From Hippophae tibetana (taxonomy: Eukaryota; Streptophyta; Magnoliopsida; Rosales; Elaeagnaceae), in the NCBI GenBank assembly GCA_037013495.1, contig CM072801.1:18343501-18407500 (forward strand): DNA of 64,000 nucleotides, in the 5' to 3' direction. Below the pieces are notes generated by a model. That model had not been told where the DNA came from and did not search any database. It worked only from the letters and a program-made list of their open reading frames with translations. Numbering within the stretch: position 1 is the stretch's first letter; each line of letters begins with the position of its first letter. A program made the translations under genes and the position numbers. Positions 12,611-24,649 of this stretch are shown here, piece after piece.

Positions 12611-12645
12611 TCAGTAGACATGACAGATAGAAATCGTCTTAAAAT

Positions 12646-13418
12646 TGTTGGAAGAAGTATGTAAAAAATAATGTAAGAATAATATTACCGATATATTGAA
12701 ATGTATTTCTTGGCTTGAGTCGCGGACTAAGTCGCTCTCTATAAAATATTTCGCGGTTATGCCTAAACTTGTACAAGAAAACACATCCTTGTCGTCCCCA
12801 GGATAAAACAACCCGAAATCTTTGTTTTTTTGTCTCGAAGCTTCACTGCACTGATGAAGACTGGAATGCTACCCCTCTAGCGTTTATGTTGCTTAGATAG
12901 CTCAAAAAAATAATTTAGTATCTTCTTCTTTGATCTGTAAGAGTTATTTCCAAAAATAATAGTCATGTTTGGGTGAAAAAATAACAGTCATATATCAGTG
13001 GAAATGTAACGATCACATCTGGGTGGAAAAATAAGAGTCACATCTAGGTGGAAAAGCAACGATCATATTTGGGTGGAAAAACAACAGTCATATTTGGGTG
13101 GAAAAACAATGATCATATCAAGGTGGAAAAATAATTTTAATAAAAAAAATTTAAAAAATAAAATCTCACCTCACCTCACGAACTCTGCACGACCGGTCGG
13201 ACGAAAAGACGATTCGTGCATGTGTAGAATCATATTTACTTAGGTCATCTCTCTTTCCACAAAAGTGGGTACCTTTTGGATCTCAAATTCAATGGTCAAT
13301 CATTTTCTATTTGTATATCTTTTAAGTGATGTAAAATAACCATACGTGATATAATTTTAAGAGACTAAAATTTAACATTTATTTTCATTATTTGTTTTTA
13401 TTGACTTCCCATAACTAC
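12646..13418 (-). repeat. 5' LTR of the first Copia element
   Basis: Partner of 7387-8218. Its end at 12646 reads TGTTGG. It lacks roughly 75 bp that the other LTR has, including the TATA box region, and carries about seven rather than five minisatellite units. The divergence and length differences point to an old insertion. Confidence 0.85.
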
Positions 13419-15372
13419 CGATCCCACCTGCAATACATTGTTCATTTAATGTATACTGCCTAAACGGTTTAAGATATGAATATCAATAGTTTTAATTAAT
13501 AAATATTTTTAAATTATTGGTAGGAAACACCATCGTATCATCCGATTTGACTACGAAGGAAGGAAGGCACCGTCTTGTCCAAGGCAATGGTGGTTGAATA
13601 TATAATTTATGTTACTTATTTTTATTTTTATTTTAAATATTATTAATTAATTTTAATTTTAAATTATGATATTATTTATATAATTAATTTAAATTATTAT
13701 ATGAATAAGGAGATTGGTTATATTTATTTCTTAAAATCATTGGTATACGTAAGTCTTCCTAAAATAAATATATGCACTTAACTTTTACGTGCAAAAATTA
13801 TCATCCCACTTAAAATTGTTACTAAAAATCATGGAATTTGCAATTGTTGTATTAATATTATTTAGTTAGCTATGTTGAAAAATGACATTAATACTAGTTT
13901 TTTTTTTTGTCAAGTTTGTAAAGGATATATAAAAAAATAATATTTTTTCAAATGATAGTAATACTAAAATTATTTAAAAAAAACGCATAAAATGAATGTG
14001 ACTCAGTTCAAAGAATTATCACAATCATTAACCATGAAAATAAAGTTAAAGTAAACATAACACATCCACTAGCACCTGTGATAGCAAGAAATCTATGCTT
14101 GGCAAAACCTAAATTAATTTGGTCAATGACATCAAGGATTAACTCTAAACATATGCTAAGAGTTATACAAATATTCTAATTTTATTTAAATTATCCATAT
14201 TGTACTATATATTTTGATACATTGCTCCCTTTTTTATTTTTCAAAATTTACCATTTACATATCCGTGTAAATATTTTACATATACATAAAGGTAAAATTT
14301 TGATTACATGCATGTTCATATAAATTGTTTTCCATAAATATCATGTTCATATAAATTGCTTTCCATAAATATGCAAATTTATTTTTCCTTTTCACCTATC
14401 ACACTTGCTTCTCACAATTTACTAAATTTTAATTGTGAACTTCCCACTACTTATATTACACTGTGAAATAGCATAAAACTTGCCTATTCTAATTTATTAT
14501 CCTAATATTAATACAACAATAGTTAAATTTAACGTTATTTTTTAACAATATTGCATTTAGTATATATTCACAAAATGTTCATCTTCTATAGGAAATGTAT
14601 TTATCTTATAAAAATAAACAATACATTGTATATCTCAAATTTAATATATTTAACCTTTTTTTGAGATATTAAAAATGATGTGATACAATATTATTGTAAA
14701 CAAAATCAGGTTCACAAAACTATATATAATAAAAAAATATTACATCAATTAAAATTATGATGTATTTATATATTTATAACACATATCTTAAAATAACTTG
14801 ATTTTCTACACATAGTTGATGTACTTTTATTTTTTTCTATATAAAGTTTTATATTTTAATGAAAAAAGCATGATTTCTATATGGAATATTTTTAAGCAAG
14901 GTTTGAAATAACTTTGAAAATAATTAAATATATATATATATATATATATATATTAAATATGAAAGATAGTTATAAATATTTATATTAAATATAAAAGTTA
15001 GTTTAAAGTGTAAGTAGTTGATAGTTTTGTTTATATGAAGTTTCATAAAAGAATTCATCATTTTGACATAGTTTATTATATTTGTCAAAAATCACACATA
15101 TCTTATGATTTATAGGATAATTAAGTTTTAATATCTCATTTTAAAATAAGTATTTTATTAATAATATTTTTGAAATCATGATGTATGTTTTGATGTATTT
15201 AAGATATTTTTGGACGTTAAAAGATACAAATGACAAAGTAACGTACAATCCTCACGATACATACAATCAACGGAATAATTTCCATAGTTAGAATGAAGGA
15301 CCTAAATACAACATTTATACAAGATATATCAAGAAGGGGTCAAAACATTAAATTGAAAAAATTAAGGGTGTG
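13419..15372. other. AT-rich intergenic stretch
   Basis: No coding signal or recognisable element. It contains a 31-bp tandem pair at 14311-14372 (CATGTTCATATAAATTG unit) and a (TA)n microsatellite at about 14929-14954. Confidence 0.6.
14929..14954. repeat. (TA)n microsatellite
   Basis: About twelve uninterrupted TA units in intergenic DNA. Confidence 0.95.
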
Positions 15373-16809
15373 TGATGACTTTATGAAAATAAAGTCATTA
15401 ACGCACTTTTTTACTTAATATTTACTTATTTTATTTAATAAATAATATTTCTAAAGCTAAAAAAATAAAATATAAACATTTTAGTGAAAAGGGGTGAAAA
15501 TACAATTTTTGGGATTTTTCTGGAATTTTTATTGATTTTTTTATGAATTTTTAACGTAGGACCAATGAGAAGCTACCACGTGTCATATCACGCAAGCAGA
15601 GGAGCTGATTAGGCAAGCCATGCGTATGTCATGCAAGCACGGCGAGCGAATCACATTGCGCCGCATGTGAGGAGGACAAAACACGCACCACGTGTCAACA
15701 CGACGTTCAATCCGATTTCGGAAATTGGTCAACATGCCATGACACGTGTCACCACGCCATTACTCCGAGCGTTCCACCAGTGTGCCACACCATCCGTTCT
15801 CGCGAATCACATCGTGCCACGTGTTGCTGACTCGGCGAGCGTTGACTCTGATCGTTCTCCCCTGCCACACGTCGCTTCCTGATTCACCCAATGAATTTCT
15901 TATGCCACGTGTTGTTCTGTGATTGGATGAAACTGTCAACTTTGCTTGTTTTGATTGTAGCTCTTGATTTGAAGTTGATCGGATGATCCAGATCGCACCT
16001 AAGATTTATTTAAGCCCCTAATCCCCCCATAAACCCTAATTAGCCTCCATTAGCATAATTTTGGTAAGTTTTTAAAGCTAAAAAGAGAGAAAAATTGAAG
16101 AAACAACACAATTTTGGTAGAGATTCAAGAGGAAATTAATTCTACAATTCAAGAGATTGATTGTATTTCTTTTTCTACTCTTTTCTTTATTAATTTTATG
16201 TCTTTATTTATGAAAAATATGATATTTATGAATACAATTATGTGTAATTAATTTATTAATCTAGGGATCTTATAAACCAAATTTTTACCATATGATTATC
16301 TAATATTTTTTTTCCCAATTATAATATTAATTAATTATATTATTTAATCTGATTTTTATGCTATGAATTGTTTGGCCAATAATTTTTATGCTATGTATGA
16401 TTCTTATGTATGTGATCCATAATTGATGAACTTAATGAGTAGTATGCAATTTAATTGGCATGAAAGTGTGATTAAATTAATTACTATATGGTGTGTAGTT
16501 TACTTGAGAGAGGAATACATGCTAAGTTATATTCAATTGATCATGTAATTAATTGATATTATATTGGAGGGATTTTAGTGATTCTCATATATCTTTTTAG
16601 TCACAAAATCTGATTTTATTAATTATTGCTATTTATTTTTAGTTATTTTAATTTTTCTTTCTTAAGATATAAAAACACCAAAAAAAATTGATTTTTATTA
16701 TTTTTAGTTTTAAAAATTAGTTTCTAAAAAATAATCTATGTGAGAACGATATTTACTTATCATTATATTACTTGTTACGATACGTATACTTGCGTATTCA
16801 TTGCACACA
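15373..16809 (+). repeat. Athila-like LTR, CACGTG-rich
   Basis: It starts TGATGA at a perfect hairpin (15375-15398). It then has a GC-richer block (15560-15930) holding five CACGTG motifs, a TATA-like TTATTTAAG near 15998, and a long AT-rich R/U5. It ends with a stretch (GATACGTATACTTGCG) of the kind found at the 3' ends of Athila/Tat LTRs, then GCACACA. No matching second copy was seen in the window, so the element is truncated or this is a lone LTR. Confidence 0.6.
15375..15398. repeat. Perfect 10-bp inverted repeat at the LTR start
   Basis: ATGACTTTAT, loop GAAA, ATAAAGTCAT. It would form a hairpin in single-stranded DNA or RNA. It lies two bases inside the proposed LTR start. Confidence 0.9.
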
Positions 16810-17929
16810 TAATTTGTGTGGCGATCAGTGCGCTGTAGCATGAGAATATGTGTGTCGTGGTACAACACTCTCAAATGATTTGCATAGAACTAAAAACAAA
16901 CTCGTGTTGTAGTATGAGTTGATATGCATCGTGGGCCTGTGCACTTTGATTTGCATTCGAATCCTAGATTTCAAGCTCATCTCTATCCAAACTTTTCAAG
17001 ATTTGTTAGATTAGCATTTTAATTGTTTTAAACCTCTACAACCCTAATCCTAACTAAATTGTAACTCTTTGACTATAAATATGTAGCTAGGATTAATAAC
17101 AAAAAGAGCCACATATTGTAGATATAGATTTTACAAAAAACAATACACTTAGGTTTATAGAGAAATTGAAGGATAGATGCAAGATACAATTCAAATAGGT
17201 AATTAAAGAGTATTTTTTATTTTTCTTCTTAGTTTTCTATAATTTTAATTATGATTCTTTCGGTATCCATGCCTAGTTAATTTATTTATATGATTGTGAG
17301 CAATTTTCAAACCCTAGACTATGATTTTAATTAATAAAATATTATGACGAATTTTTAGATTGAATTTTTGATTTTTGATGTGGTAAATTCTATATTTAAA
17401 TGTCATGGTTATGCATGTTATGAATTAGAGTGATGAACTAATTTACTACATATATATGTTTAATGCTAGTTTAAGATGTTGATATGTTATAGCTAATATT
17501 CTTATTCAAAGTGGTATCTTATTGATTTGTGATGGTGTGACAAGTAGGATTGATATTTTCATTAAAGGTTACCAATCATTGTAATCTTGTCTTGTTTAGT
17601 TATCTTCTTTTTAGAACTTAATTCAATGAATGAATTAAATCTAGCAAAATGTCTAGGTTGTTTATAATTTAGGTTGGTTGACAACTGGATATTTAATCAA
17701 TTACAAAATAAGAAAATGTGCAATATGAAGTCTTGTCTTAATTGTATAGATTTCCTAAGTTAAAGTTAAGAATTCAATAATAATTCTAATATTAATTCAT
17801 GACATAATTGATTAGACTATAGATTAGTGGTGATAATAGTCTCATAATCACAAGTTTCTTTTAATTCATAACATAATTGGTTAGACTACAAGTTAGTAAG
17901 CAACTACTTTTCCAATATTTCTATTAAGG
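16810..17929. other. Leader or nested remnant of the Athila-like element
   Basis: Right after the LTR, TGTGGCGATCAG (about 16816-16828) may be a decayed primer-binding site. The rest is AT-rich with a TATA-like ACTATAAATATG near 17070 and no coding sequence, so it could include a second degenerate LTR. Confidence 0.4.
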
Positions 17930-18600
17930 ACTAATGCCCATGGAAAGAAGCATGGTAGATGTAGCTAGTGGAGTGGCCTTAGTGAACAAAATTTCACATG
18001 AGGTAAGGAACTTAATTGCAACTATTCTAGCCAACTCTAAACAATTTGGCATCCGTAGTAACCCACAAGTGAAGGTAAATGACATAAGCACTAACCCTAA
18101 TCTTGAGGTCCAAGTTAATAATCTTATTATTTTGGTGCAACAGTTAGTTAATGGACATGTTAAGGCTTGTGACATATGTTCTTCAGTGGGACATCTCACC
18201 GAAAAATGCCATACTCTTCAAGTAAATAATGTTGAACAAGCCAACATTGTTGAAGGCTTTCAAGCATAAAGGTTTAAGTATGATCTTTTCTCTAACACAT
18301 ATAATGTAGGATGGAGGGACCATCCAATTTTGAACTATTCAAACAACATACTAAATAATCAACAGTGTCAACTTGACTTCCCAAATCCTAGGCCATCTCA
18401 GTAGTATCCACCACCTTAACAACCTTAAGGTAAATCTCTAGAGGATATGGTTCTTACTTTAGCTAATCATAATGCTAAATTTCAGTAGGATACGAAAGCT
18501 TCAATTCATAACCTAGAGACTCAACCGTGGCCAATTAGCCACAACCGTCCAAAAGGCTAGACAATCAATTAATTTATTATCTAAAAATACCTTTTGAATA
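17930..18600 (+). pseudogene. Athila-type Ty3/Gypsy gag fragment
   Basis: The open segment 17934-18269 reads MVDVASGVALVNK, then a zinc-knuckle-like ACDICSSVGHLTEKCHTLQ and NIVEGFQA. After a stop it continues as FKYDLFSNTYNVGWRDHPIL and, further on, SIHNLETQ. This series (CxxC-GH-C knuckle, SNTYN-GWRDHPN, NLETQ) is characteristic of plant Athila gag proteins. The gag N-terminus and all of pol are missing. Confidence 0.8.
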
Positions 18601-18869
18601 TAGTTTAATTAACTGATTATCTGAAAATGCCCTCTAATAACACATATGTATTACTACACATGTGAAAAATTCTCAATTAAGTATCAAATTACATCAAATT
18701 AATAAAAACTTTTAAATGAGAGTATTACTAAGGTACAACCTCAAAAATCTGGATAAAAAATACCAAAAGTAAAGTTATTATACTACTAATGTAGCGAATC
18801 TTAAACAAAACCTAGCTATAGTGATAATTTTTTGTGATTATTATTATATTTTTTCACTTTTTAAATCAT

Positions 18870-20000
18870 AAATGACACAAAAAAGAAAAAAAGCTTTGCT
18901 AAAAGTATAGAACCTATGGTGTTAGAGGAATATGATAGAACTAGGTTTGTGAGCCTTAAGGTTAAAAAGAGATTTAAAACAGTGCATAAGTAATTGAAGT
19001 TTTTTTTTTCTAGAAAGGGACATTGATTTTGAAAAGCACCCATTTCCTATTACAAATGATGTAATAGAGAACCTAGGGTGGAGGATTTGTAAAGAGTCAT
19101 GAAGTTGGTATTGTGTCCATTGTAAGAGAATTTTATGTAAATATGCCTGAAACTGTTAATAATAGAGCCATAATTATGGGTGTTTTTGTACCCTTTAATG
19201 CATCCATTATTAATTTTTATAACAATATGAAGGATGCAAATTAAAAAGAGTATGAGGCTTATTTAGAGAACATAGATTATGTGGAAGTAATAGAGACATT
19301 AACATTAGAATGAGTAGAGTGAGATATTACAAAGGGGAGGCATAAATCATTTTATGCTAAATAATTAACAAACATTTTCTATGTTTGGTAATATTTTCCC
19401 TACTCAAATTGATGCTAAGTAGGTATTATAGTACAATTGATAAAAGGGCCTCTATTACTCTTTGCAATCCAAACCTCCAAAACTATAGGTGTCGAGGTAA
19501 TGATGAATTAAAGGACAAGGTTATCGATGAATAATTATTGGATTAGTTTTTTTTTCACAACTCATAACAACACTTTGTGCTAGAATTGAGGTGAGAATTC
19601 CAACCAGTGACATTTTATTACAACATGGTGACTTGTTAACCCTAACATACATAGTAAGCCTCGTTAGCAAAACTAGAGCCTCTCAAGCCAACAAAAGAGC
19701 CTCTTCTTCAAGGATTTTTTAAATGATAGGTTTGATAAGTTACAAGAAAATGTTGATAAAAAAGAGGTCTATCAAACAAAGCAACAATAATGACTCAATG
19801 AACACATGGACTATCAGGTCAGCTATATGAATACCATCTATGACATGCAAACTGTTACAACTCACTCAATTTGGTTATGATTATAGCTAGTTAGGGGGAG
19901 CATTGGAATATCTGGATAACAGCTTTATCTTCAGGCCATCAGAAGCCAATAAAGAAGATGCACCAGAGGAAATAGAGGACTAGAGCTCCACGATCACAAT
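18870..20000 (+). pseudogene. Relic of a putative plant transposon protein domain (Athila ORF)
   Basis: In broken frames I read EEYDRTRFVSLKVKKRF, then DFEKHPFPITNDVIENLGW, then HEVGIVSIVREFYVNM, and GVFVPFNASIINFY. This is the order of the putative plant transposon protein domain (Transposase_32 type) that accompanies Athila-like elements: a ...REFYAN... motif followed by ...G-VPF....I..F. Downstream, CARIEVRIPTSDILLQHGDL matches the end of that domain. Stops are frequent. Confidence 0.65.
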
Positions 20001-20817
20001 TATTTCTATGTTTTTCTAGTTTAACGATTTATTTTTTTCTTTCATTTTCTTTTTATTTCAATTTTTTCTTTATTAGTATTTGATGTATTTTTTCTTTTAT
20101 TTTGGAACTCTATTATGTATTATATTGAACATCTTAACTTTATAACTTTATTAGTGATGTATTATTTGTGAGTTACATATTAATTCTCAATGTATGTTAG
20201 CACTGATTCATATGATGAACTGAGAATATGAACCTAATACTCAAAATCCTACCATTCACCACAATAAGAAATATAACTTTTCTTTCTTTCTCTTCTCTTT
20301 AAAAGCATTGGAACATTGAAAACAATATAGATTTTAGGTTAAAAGTGAAAGAAGTCCTTTTTATATTTCTATTAAAAGTTCAAACAAGATTACTAACATA
20401 ATTTTTAAAAGTTTTTATTTCTTAGTTTTTTTACTTGTTTTGTTTGAGTGTTTCGAGTCAATTTATATGTCAATGATGGGAATATGATTGTGATAACTTC
20501 AATATCTAGAAGACTCTAAGTTTTACTTCAATTAAGGAGTGATTTGCAAGATCATTGAACTTAATAGGAAACTATTATGATTGACAATAAGAATGATTGA
20601 GTAATCTAAGTATTTAGGATTGTTTTACATATGAATGTTTTATAGACATATTTGAGATCTCAATAAACTCTAGAACTTACTTTGAAAAATACTCAAGGTG
20701 AAATTATAGAATACATAATGCTTAAGAAAGGATTTAAGCCATTTTTATATCATTTGCATGTTTTAAAGTCAACCACTTGTACCTTTGTGACTAGTATCCC
20801 TTTGAGATTATATGAAT
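20001..20817. other. Non-coding tail after the Athila-like ORF
   Basis: AT-rich, with TTGGAACATTGAAAACAAT near 20308, similar to the stretch that often precedes the 3' LTR in Athila elements. No 3' LTR is recognised. Confidence 0.35.
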
Positions 20818-21120
20818 CACTATAAGATATTGGGCTTATAGTAGCCAACTGTTTTGTAGAAAAAATTATTTCGCTATTAATTGGTACCTTTCTATGGAAA
20901 ATTTTGAAGTTTTCCTGCTAAATTATTAGCATAAACTTTATTTTTTATGAAAAAATCTAAAGTTAAAAGTAGAAAATATTTCGCCACGAATATGCACAAT
21001 TAGTAGCAAAAGTAATCTTTGCCACAAAAAAGATGGTGGTAATTATATAAAATGGAGGGAAGAGTGGCGTCAATTATTTTAGCACATTTCATGGCCAAAT
21101 TTTAGTCTAACCCAATAAAA
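20818..21120 (+). mobile_element. Possible CACTA-type DNA transposon end
   Basis: CACTATAAGATAT at 20818 resembles the terminal CACTA-AAGA of these elements. It is followed by short direct and inverted motifs such as TTCGCTATTAATTGG, TTCGCCACGAATATGC and TTAGTAGCAAAAG, as in CACTA subterminal regions. The opposite end is not identified and no transposase is present. Confidence 0.4.
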
Positions 21121-21644
21121 AATATCTCGACTAAAATAGATAATTTGTCCCAAAATACTTGGTTAATGATGAATTCAAACTAGATACAAAATTGAAAGTT
21201 CACACTAATTATATATGTTATTTTGAATCATTTAAGTTCGACATCAAATTTTTATCTTTAGGAAAATTAAAAAAATAAAATTTCAACCAGGGGTGAACGA
21301 CAAGTTCATAAATATTTTGAATTCTGATAATTTCACTTTTCCAAACATGACATCATCACTACCTCGCCTTTTTAGTAAAATTGAGCTCCTTTATAACGTA
21401 ACATGATTATTCCCACATTTCACGATCGATAGCTACTTGAGGTTTGAAAACCAACAAGCGATCAAAATCCATCTAAGTTCGACAGCCACCAAAAGATCGA
21501 AAGCCACCTCAAGTTCGACAGCCACCAGGCAATCCAAAGCCACCAATTTGTGACATCGTTACATTCTCCTTATCGATATTCTTTCCATAAAGCCACAAGT
21601 CTCCTTCCAACCATATGTATTTCATTTTATTACTTAGTTTGATT
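21121..21644. other. Intergenic sequence left of the Tat element
   Basis: No gene recognised. A short internal duplication occurs at about 21460-21545, where a unit like AAGTTCGACAGCCACCA-AGATCGAAAGCCACC recurs. Confidence 0.5.
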
Positions 21645-21649
21645 CTTAT

Positions 21650-22115
21650 TGCTTGGTATTATACATATAATAGGTATGCGACCTAGCAAACTATGATACC
21701 TTATTACTATATAGCGAGGTGATGAAGGTGAAGACTTGATGAAGATGAAGACCTAATGAAGATCAAGACTTGATAGGTCTAGAATTCTATACCATAGAGA
21801 GACCTCAATATATAGTGAGGTGATGAAGATCAAGACTTGATGAATATGGAGCACTATACCATAAAACGACCTTGGTGATCAATTCAGAAACCTTAAATAA
21901 TATGTATACATCGACCTAGTTAGTAAAAATTGAGTTATATGTATTTTAATATGTATTATAGTTTCTTGTATGATAGATTCTACCCATGTAACCCATACAC
22001 ATGTCTAGGTGCTATATATACCTCTTCAATGAGGAGAATATAAGATCTGTTCATTTTACCAAAATTTTCTATTCACTAGAAATCACTAGAATCTCTAACA
22101 CATAAAATTCTCTCT
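21650..22115 (+). repeat. 5' LTR of the Tat element
   Basis: Begins TGCTTGGTATTATACAT and ends ATTCTCTCT. It contains paired motifs ATATAGCGAGGTGATGAAG at about 21712 and 21815 (second copy with AGT for GCG). A TATA-like GCTATATATACC lies near 22012. It aligns throughout with 34823-35286. Confidence 0.9.
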
Positions 22116-22121
22116 AAAAAA

Positions 22122-22140
22122 GTGGCGCCGTCTATGGAAC
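22122..22140 (+). promoter_or_regulatory. Primer-binding site
   Basis: GTGGCGCCGTCTATGGAAC lies six bases after the 5' LTR. The core TGGCGCCG is typical of Tat/Athila primer-binding sites and complements the 3' end of a tRNA (tRNA-Asp type, partial match). Confidence 0.8.
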
Positions 22141-22829
22141 TTAAATCTTTCTTGTCCATAGTTATCATTTGAGACCAGATATCTTATTCTTGGGAGAATT
22201 AACTTGTGTTTCAGAGACCACCATACCACGCAACATGCACAACCTGTTATTACATATCGAACAGGTTGATATTATTGCCCGTCTAGTTCAAGAATTTGAT
22301 CTCAATGACCAGATGCATGTCTCTTCTCCCATCAAGCTATTACTAGATTGCAAACTATATAGTGCTTACCCCTAGTCAGCAAAAGTCACTAAATCTCAAC
22401 TCATAACGATTTGACCCAACCCACTAGAAAAAATCCTATTCAATACCCCACCAGTTCGTTGAATTATAGTTCTAAAAGTGCTTCCCTTGACAAATAAATG
22501 AGTTATAACAAGCTTTCACTAAATCTCGAAAATATAATAACAAGTTAAGGTCCCAATTGGAATGAGAATAATATTCAGAGGCTGAGAGTTCATTTCATAT
22601 GCCTAGCTCACCAATATTATATAATTTCCTATCTAGAAGAGGACGCATATCACACACTCCCTACCCATAACAAAATGCAGGTGTTGTAGAACAATATCCC
22701 CATGTAACCCCAAACCCTATTTTTACTCTAGGGCCTTCCCAGATGAATCCACCAATTAATGAGCACGAAATGCAACATACATCATTTCTAAATCCCTTAT
22801 TTGACCCTCATGATGTCTTGGAATAAAAA

Positions 22830-23560
22830 TTAAAAGATATGGAGGAGAAGATGTGGGCTAAAATGAATGAAAGACTTAAATGACTGGAAAAGCTTAGGCC
22901 TTAGGGCGATATTGAAATTGTTTGTAATTAGTTTTCAACATCGCCTTTTTCATATGCCTTAGAATTAACCTTAACCCCCCTCCCAAAAAAAATTTAATGC
23001 TCATAAATTCCCTACTTATAAGGGGACAAAAGACCCAATGGCTTATGTTCTTCAGTTTAAGATGGACATGGTTGTCGTAAGCCTTCTAGAGAACAAAAGA
23101 AAAGTGATGCATTGTAAGTTATTTGTTGTTACTCTCCAAGAAAATGTGCAACAATGGTTCATGAAATTGCCTCTTAAAAGCATAAATAGCTTTGATTCTG
23201 TTGGTAAGGTTTTTATTAACAATTATGCATGCAACAAGCCCATAAGAAAGGAGTCTTGTCATTTATTTTCGATAATCCAAGAGGAGGAAGAGACAACTAA
23301 AGCCTATATGAGGAGGTTTAAGACAAAAAAGATGGAAATTTCCCAATGTCTTGACTCTTTAGCAATCAAGGCTTTTCGTATAGGAATCAAGCGCAACAAT
23401 GGCCTTTTCATTGAGTTAACAAAAACCATACCTCGATCTTTGGATGTGGTCTATGCAGAAACCCAAAAAATTGTAAACGTGGAAAGGAAAATGAAATCCA
23501 CTAAAGGAGTGATTAATAGATGTGTGAATAAACCTACCTCTAGTAAAAGTTAAGAGAATA
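22830..23560 (+). pseudogene. Tat gag
   Basis: Upstream piece KMWAKMNERLK is followed after a frame change by the open segment 23038-23553. That segment has the retrotransposon gag core: MAYVLQFKMDM, QQWFMKLP (the usual A-WF--L), FNN/FINNYACNKP and EEETTKAYMRRF. The 22141-22829 leader before it is non-coding, with only short pieces of possible gag N-terminus. Confidence 0.8.
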
Positions 23561-24089
23561 GAAGGCATGTCAGGGAGAGGTGTCTAAACCCTCCTCGTTT
23601 TAAACCTATGATCACATCGAGAATAAGCTTAGGGACTTAGGGCTGAGCATTATCCCCTTTTAGGGGTCCACCTTTACGGGTCTCGTTGATAGAGGTAATG
23701 GGATGAATGAAGCATCTTAACAATGTTAATTGGCCACCACCCATGAAGGCTCCACTCATAAAATCTTAACAAATATTATGTGTTCCACAAAGACACAGGA
23801 CATTGAACCAGAGATTTTTGACACCTTAAATTGAAGATTGAACATTTTCTTTCTCAAAGATAACTATGGGACATTGTTGATAAAGTATGGGGCCTACAAG
23901 AACGAAACCTAGGAGGTAATAACACCATTCATAGAGGAAAAACACCTCTAAATCTAGCTTCTAGGGATGCAAACAGAACTAATCATACTCTACAATGGTA
24001 TGTTCAAATTTTTCATACCATACACGGTGGTCCTACTATGACCGGTCATTCCAGTAATTCTAGGAAAAGTTATGCACGATAATCCAAAG

Positions 24090-24510
24090 ACACAAATTGA
24101 TTGAGTCTGGAAGGACCTATTTACCCTATCACTTTTGATGGACGAGAAGCTTTCCCACCTCATAATGAACCTTTGGTCATCACAATTAAGATTGTACATT
24201 GTGAAATACACATGATTTTAGTAGATAATGGTAGTTCTTCAGATTTATTGTACTCGACCCTAAAGAGATTATGCAACAACAAATGTCATTAGTAGGTTTC
24301 AACAACAGTATAACCATGTCAGTAGAGACTATACGCTTATCAGTCTCTATGGAAGGAGTAATAATTCTTATGAATTTTATGGTTTTAAATACCCTCATAT
24401 CTTATAATGTGATTTTGGGTCGACCATGGATTCATAAAATGAAAGCAATACCTTTCACATGCCATCAACTTATTAAATATCCCATTGTTCAAAGGATTAA
24501 ATAAATCAAG
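24090..24510 (+). pseudogene. Tat aspartic protease
   Basis: Reads ITFDGREAFPPHNEPLVI and then MILVDNGSSSDLLY. The family active site is D-N/T-GSSA-D, and here it is DNGSSSD. It continues in another frame with YNVILGRPWIHKMKAIP, the C-terminal flap and ILGRPW motif. One frameshift separates the two halves. Confidence 0.8.
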
Positions 24511-24649
24511 GGATAATAAGACAGGGCGAAGAATTGCTATAATGCTACCATGAAAAGCGCATTACCCCACCATCAAAGTAGCAATTAAAGAATAAATATT
24601 GTTCTAGTGACAGGAGAACACCACGAATAGGGGGACATACTATGATAAT

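Larger units (their letters stand above)
8219..12645 (-). mobile_element. Ty1/Copia retrotransposon body, degenerate
   Basis: Read on the minus strand between two LTRs, the order is gag, protease, integrase, RT, RNase H, which is the Copia order. Every domain carries stops or frameshifts, so the element cannot make its own proteins. A 210-bp duplication in RT and an internal deletion in integrase add to the damage. Between RNase H (ending near 8780) and the LTR lies a non-coding tail. Confidence 0.9.

Noticed and set aside
15631..15882. 83-codon frame in the CACGTG-rich block
   Set aside because: GC-richer LTR promoter DNA opens frames by chance. No protein similarity, and the motif cluster explains the sequence.
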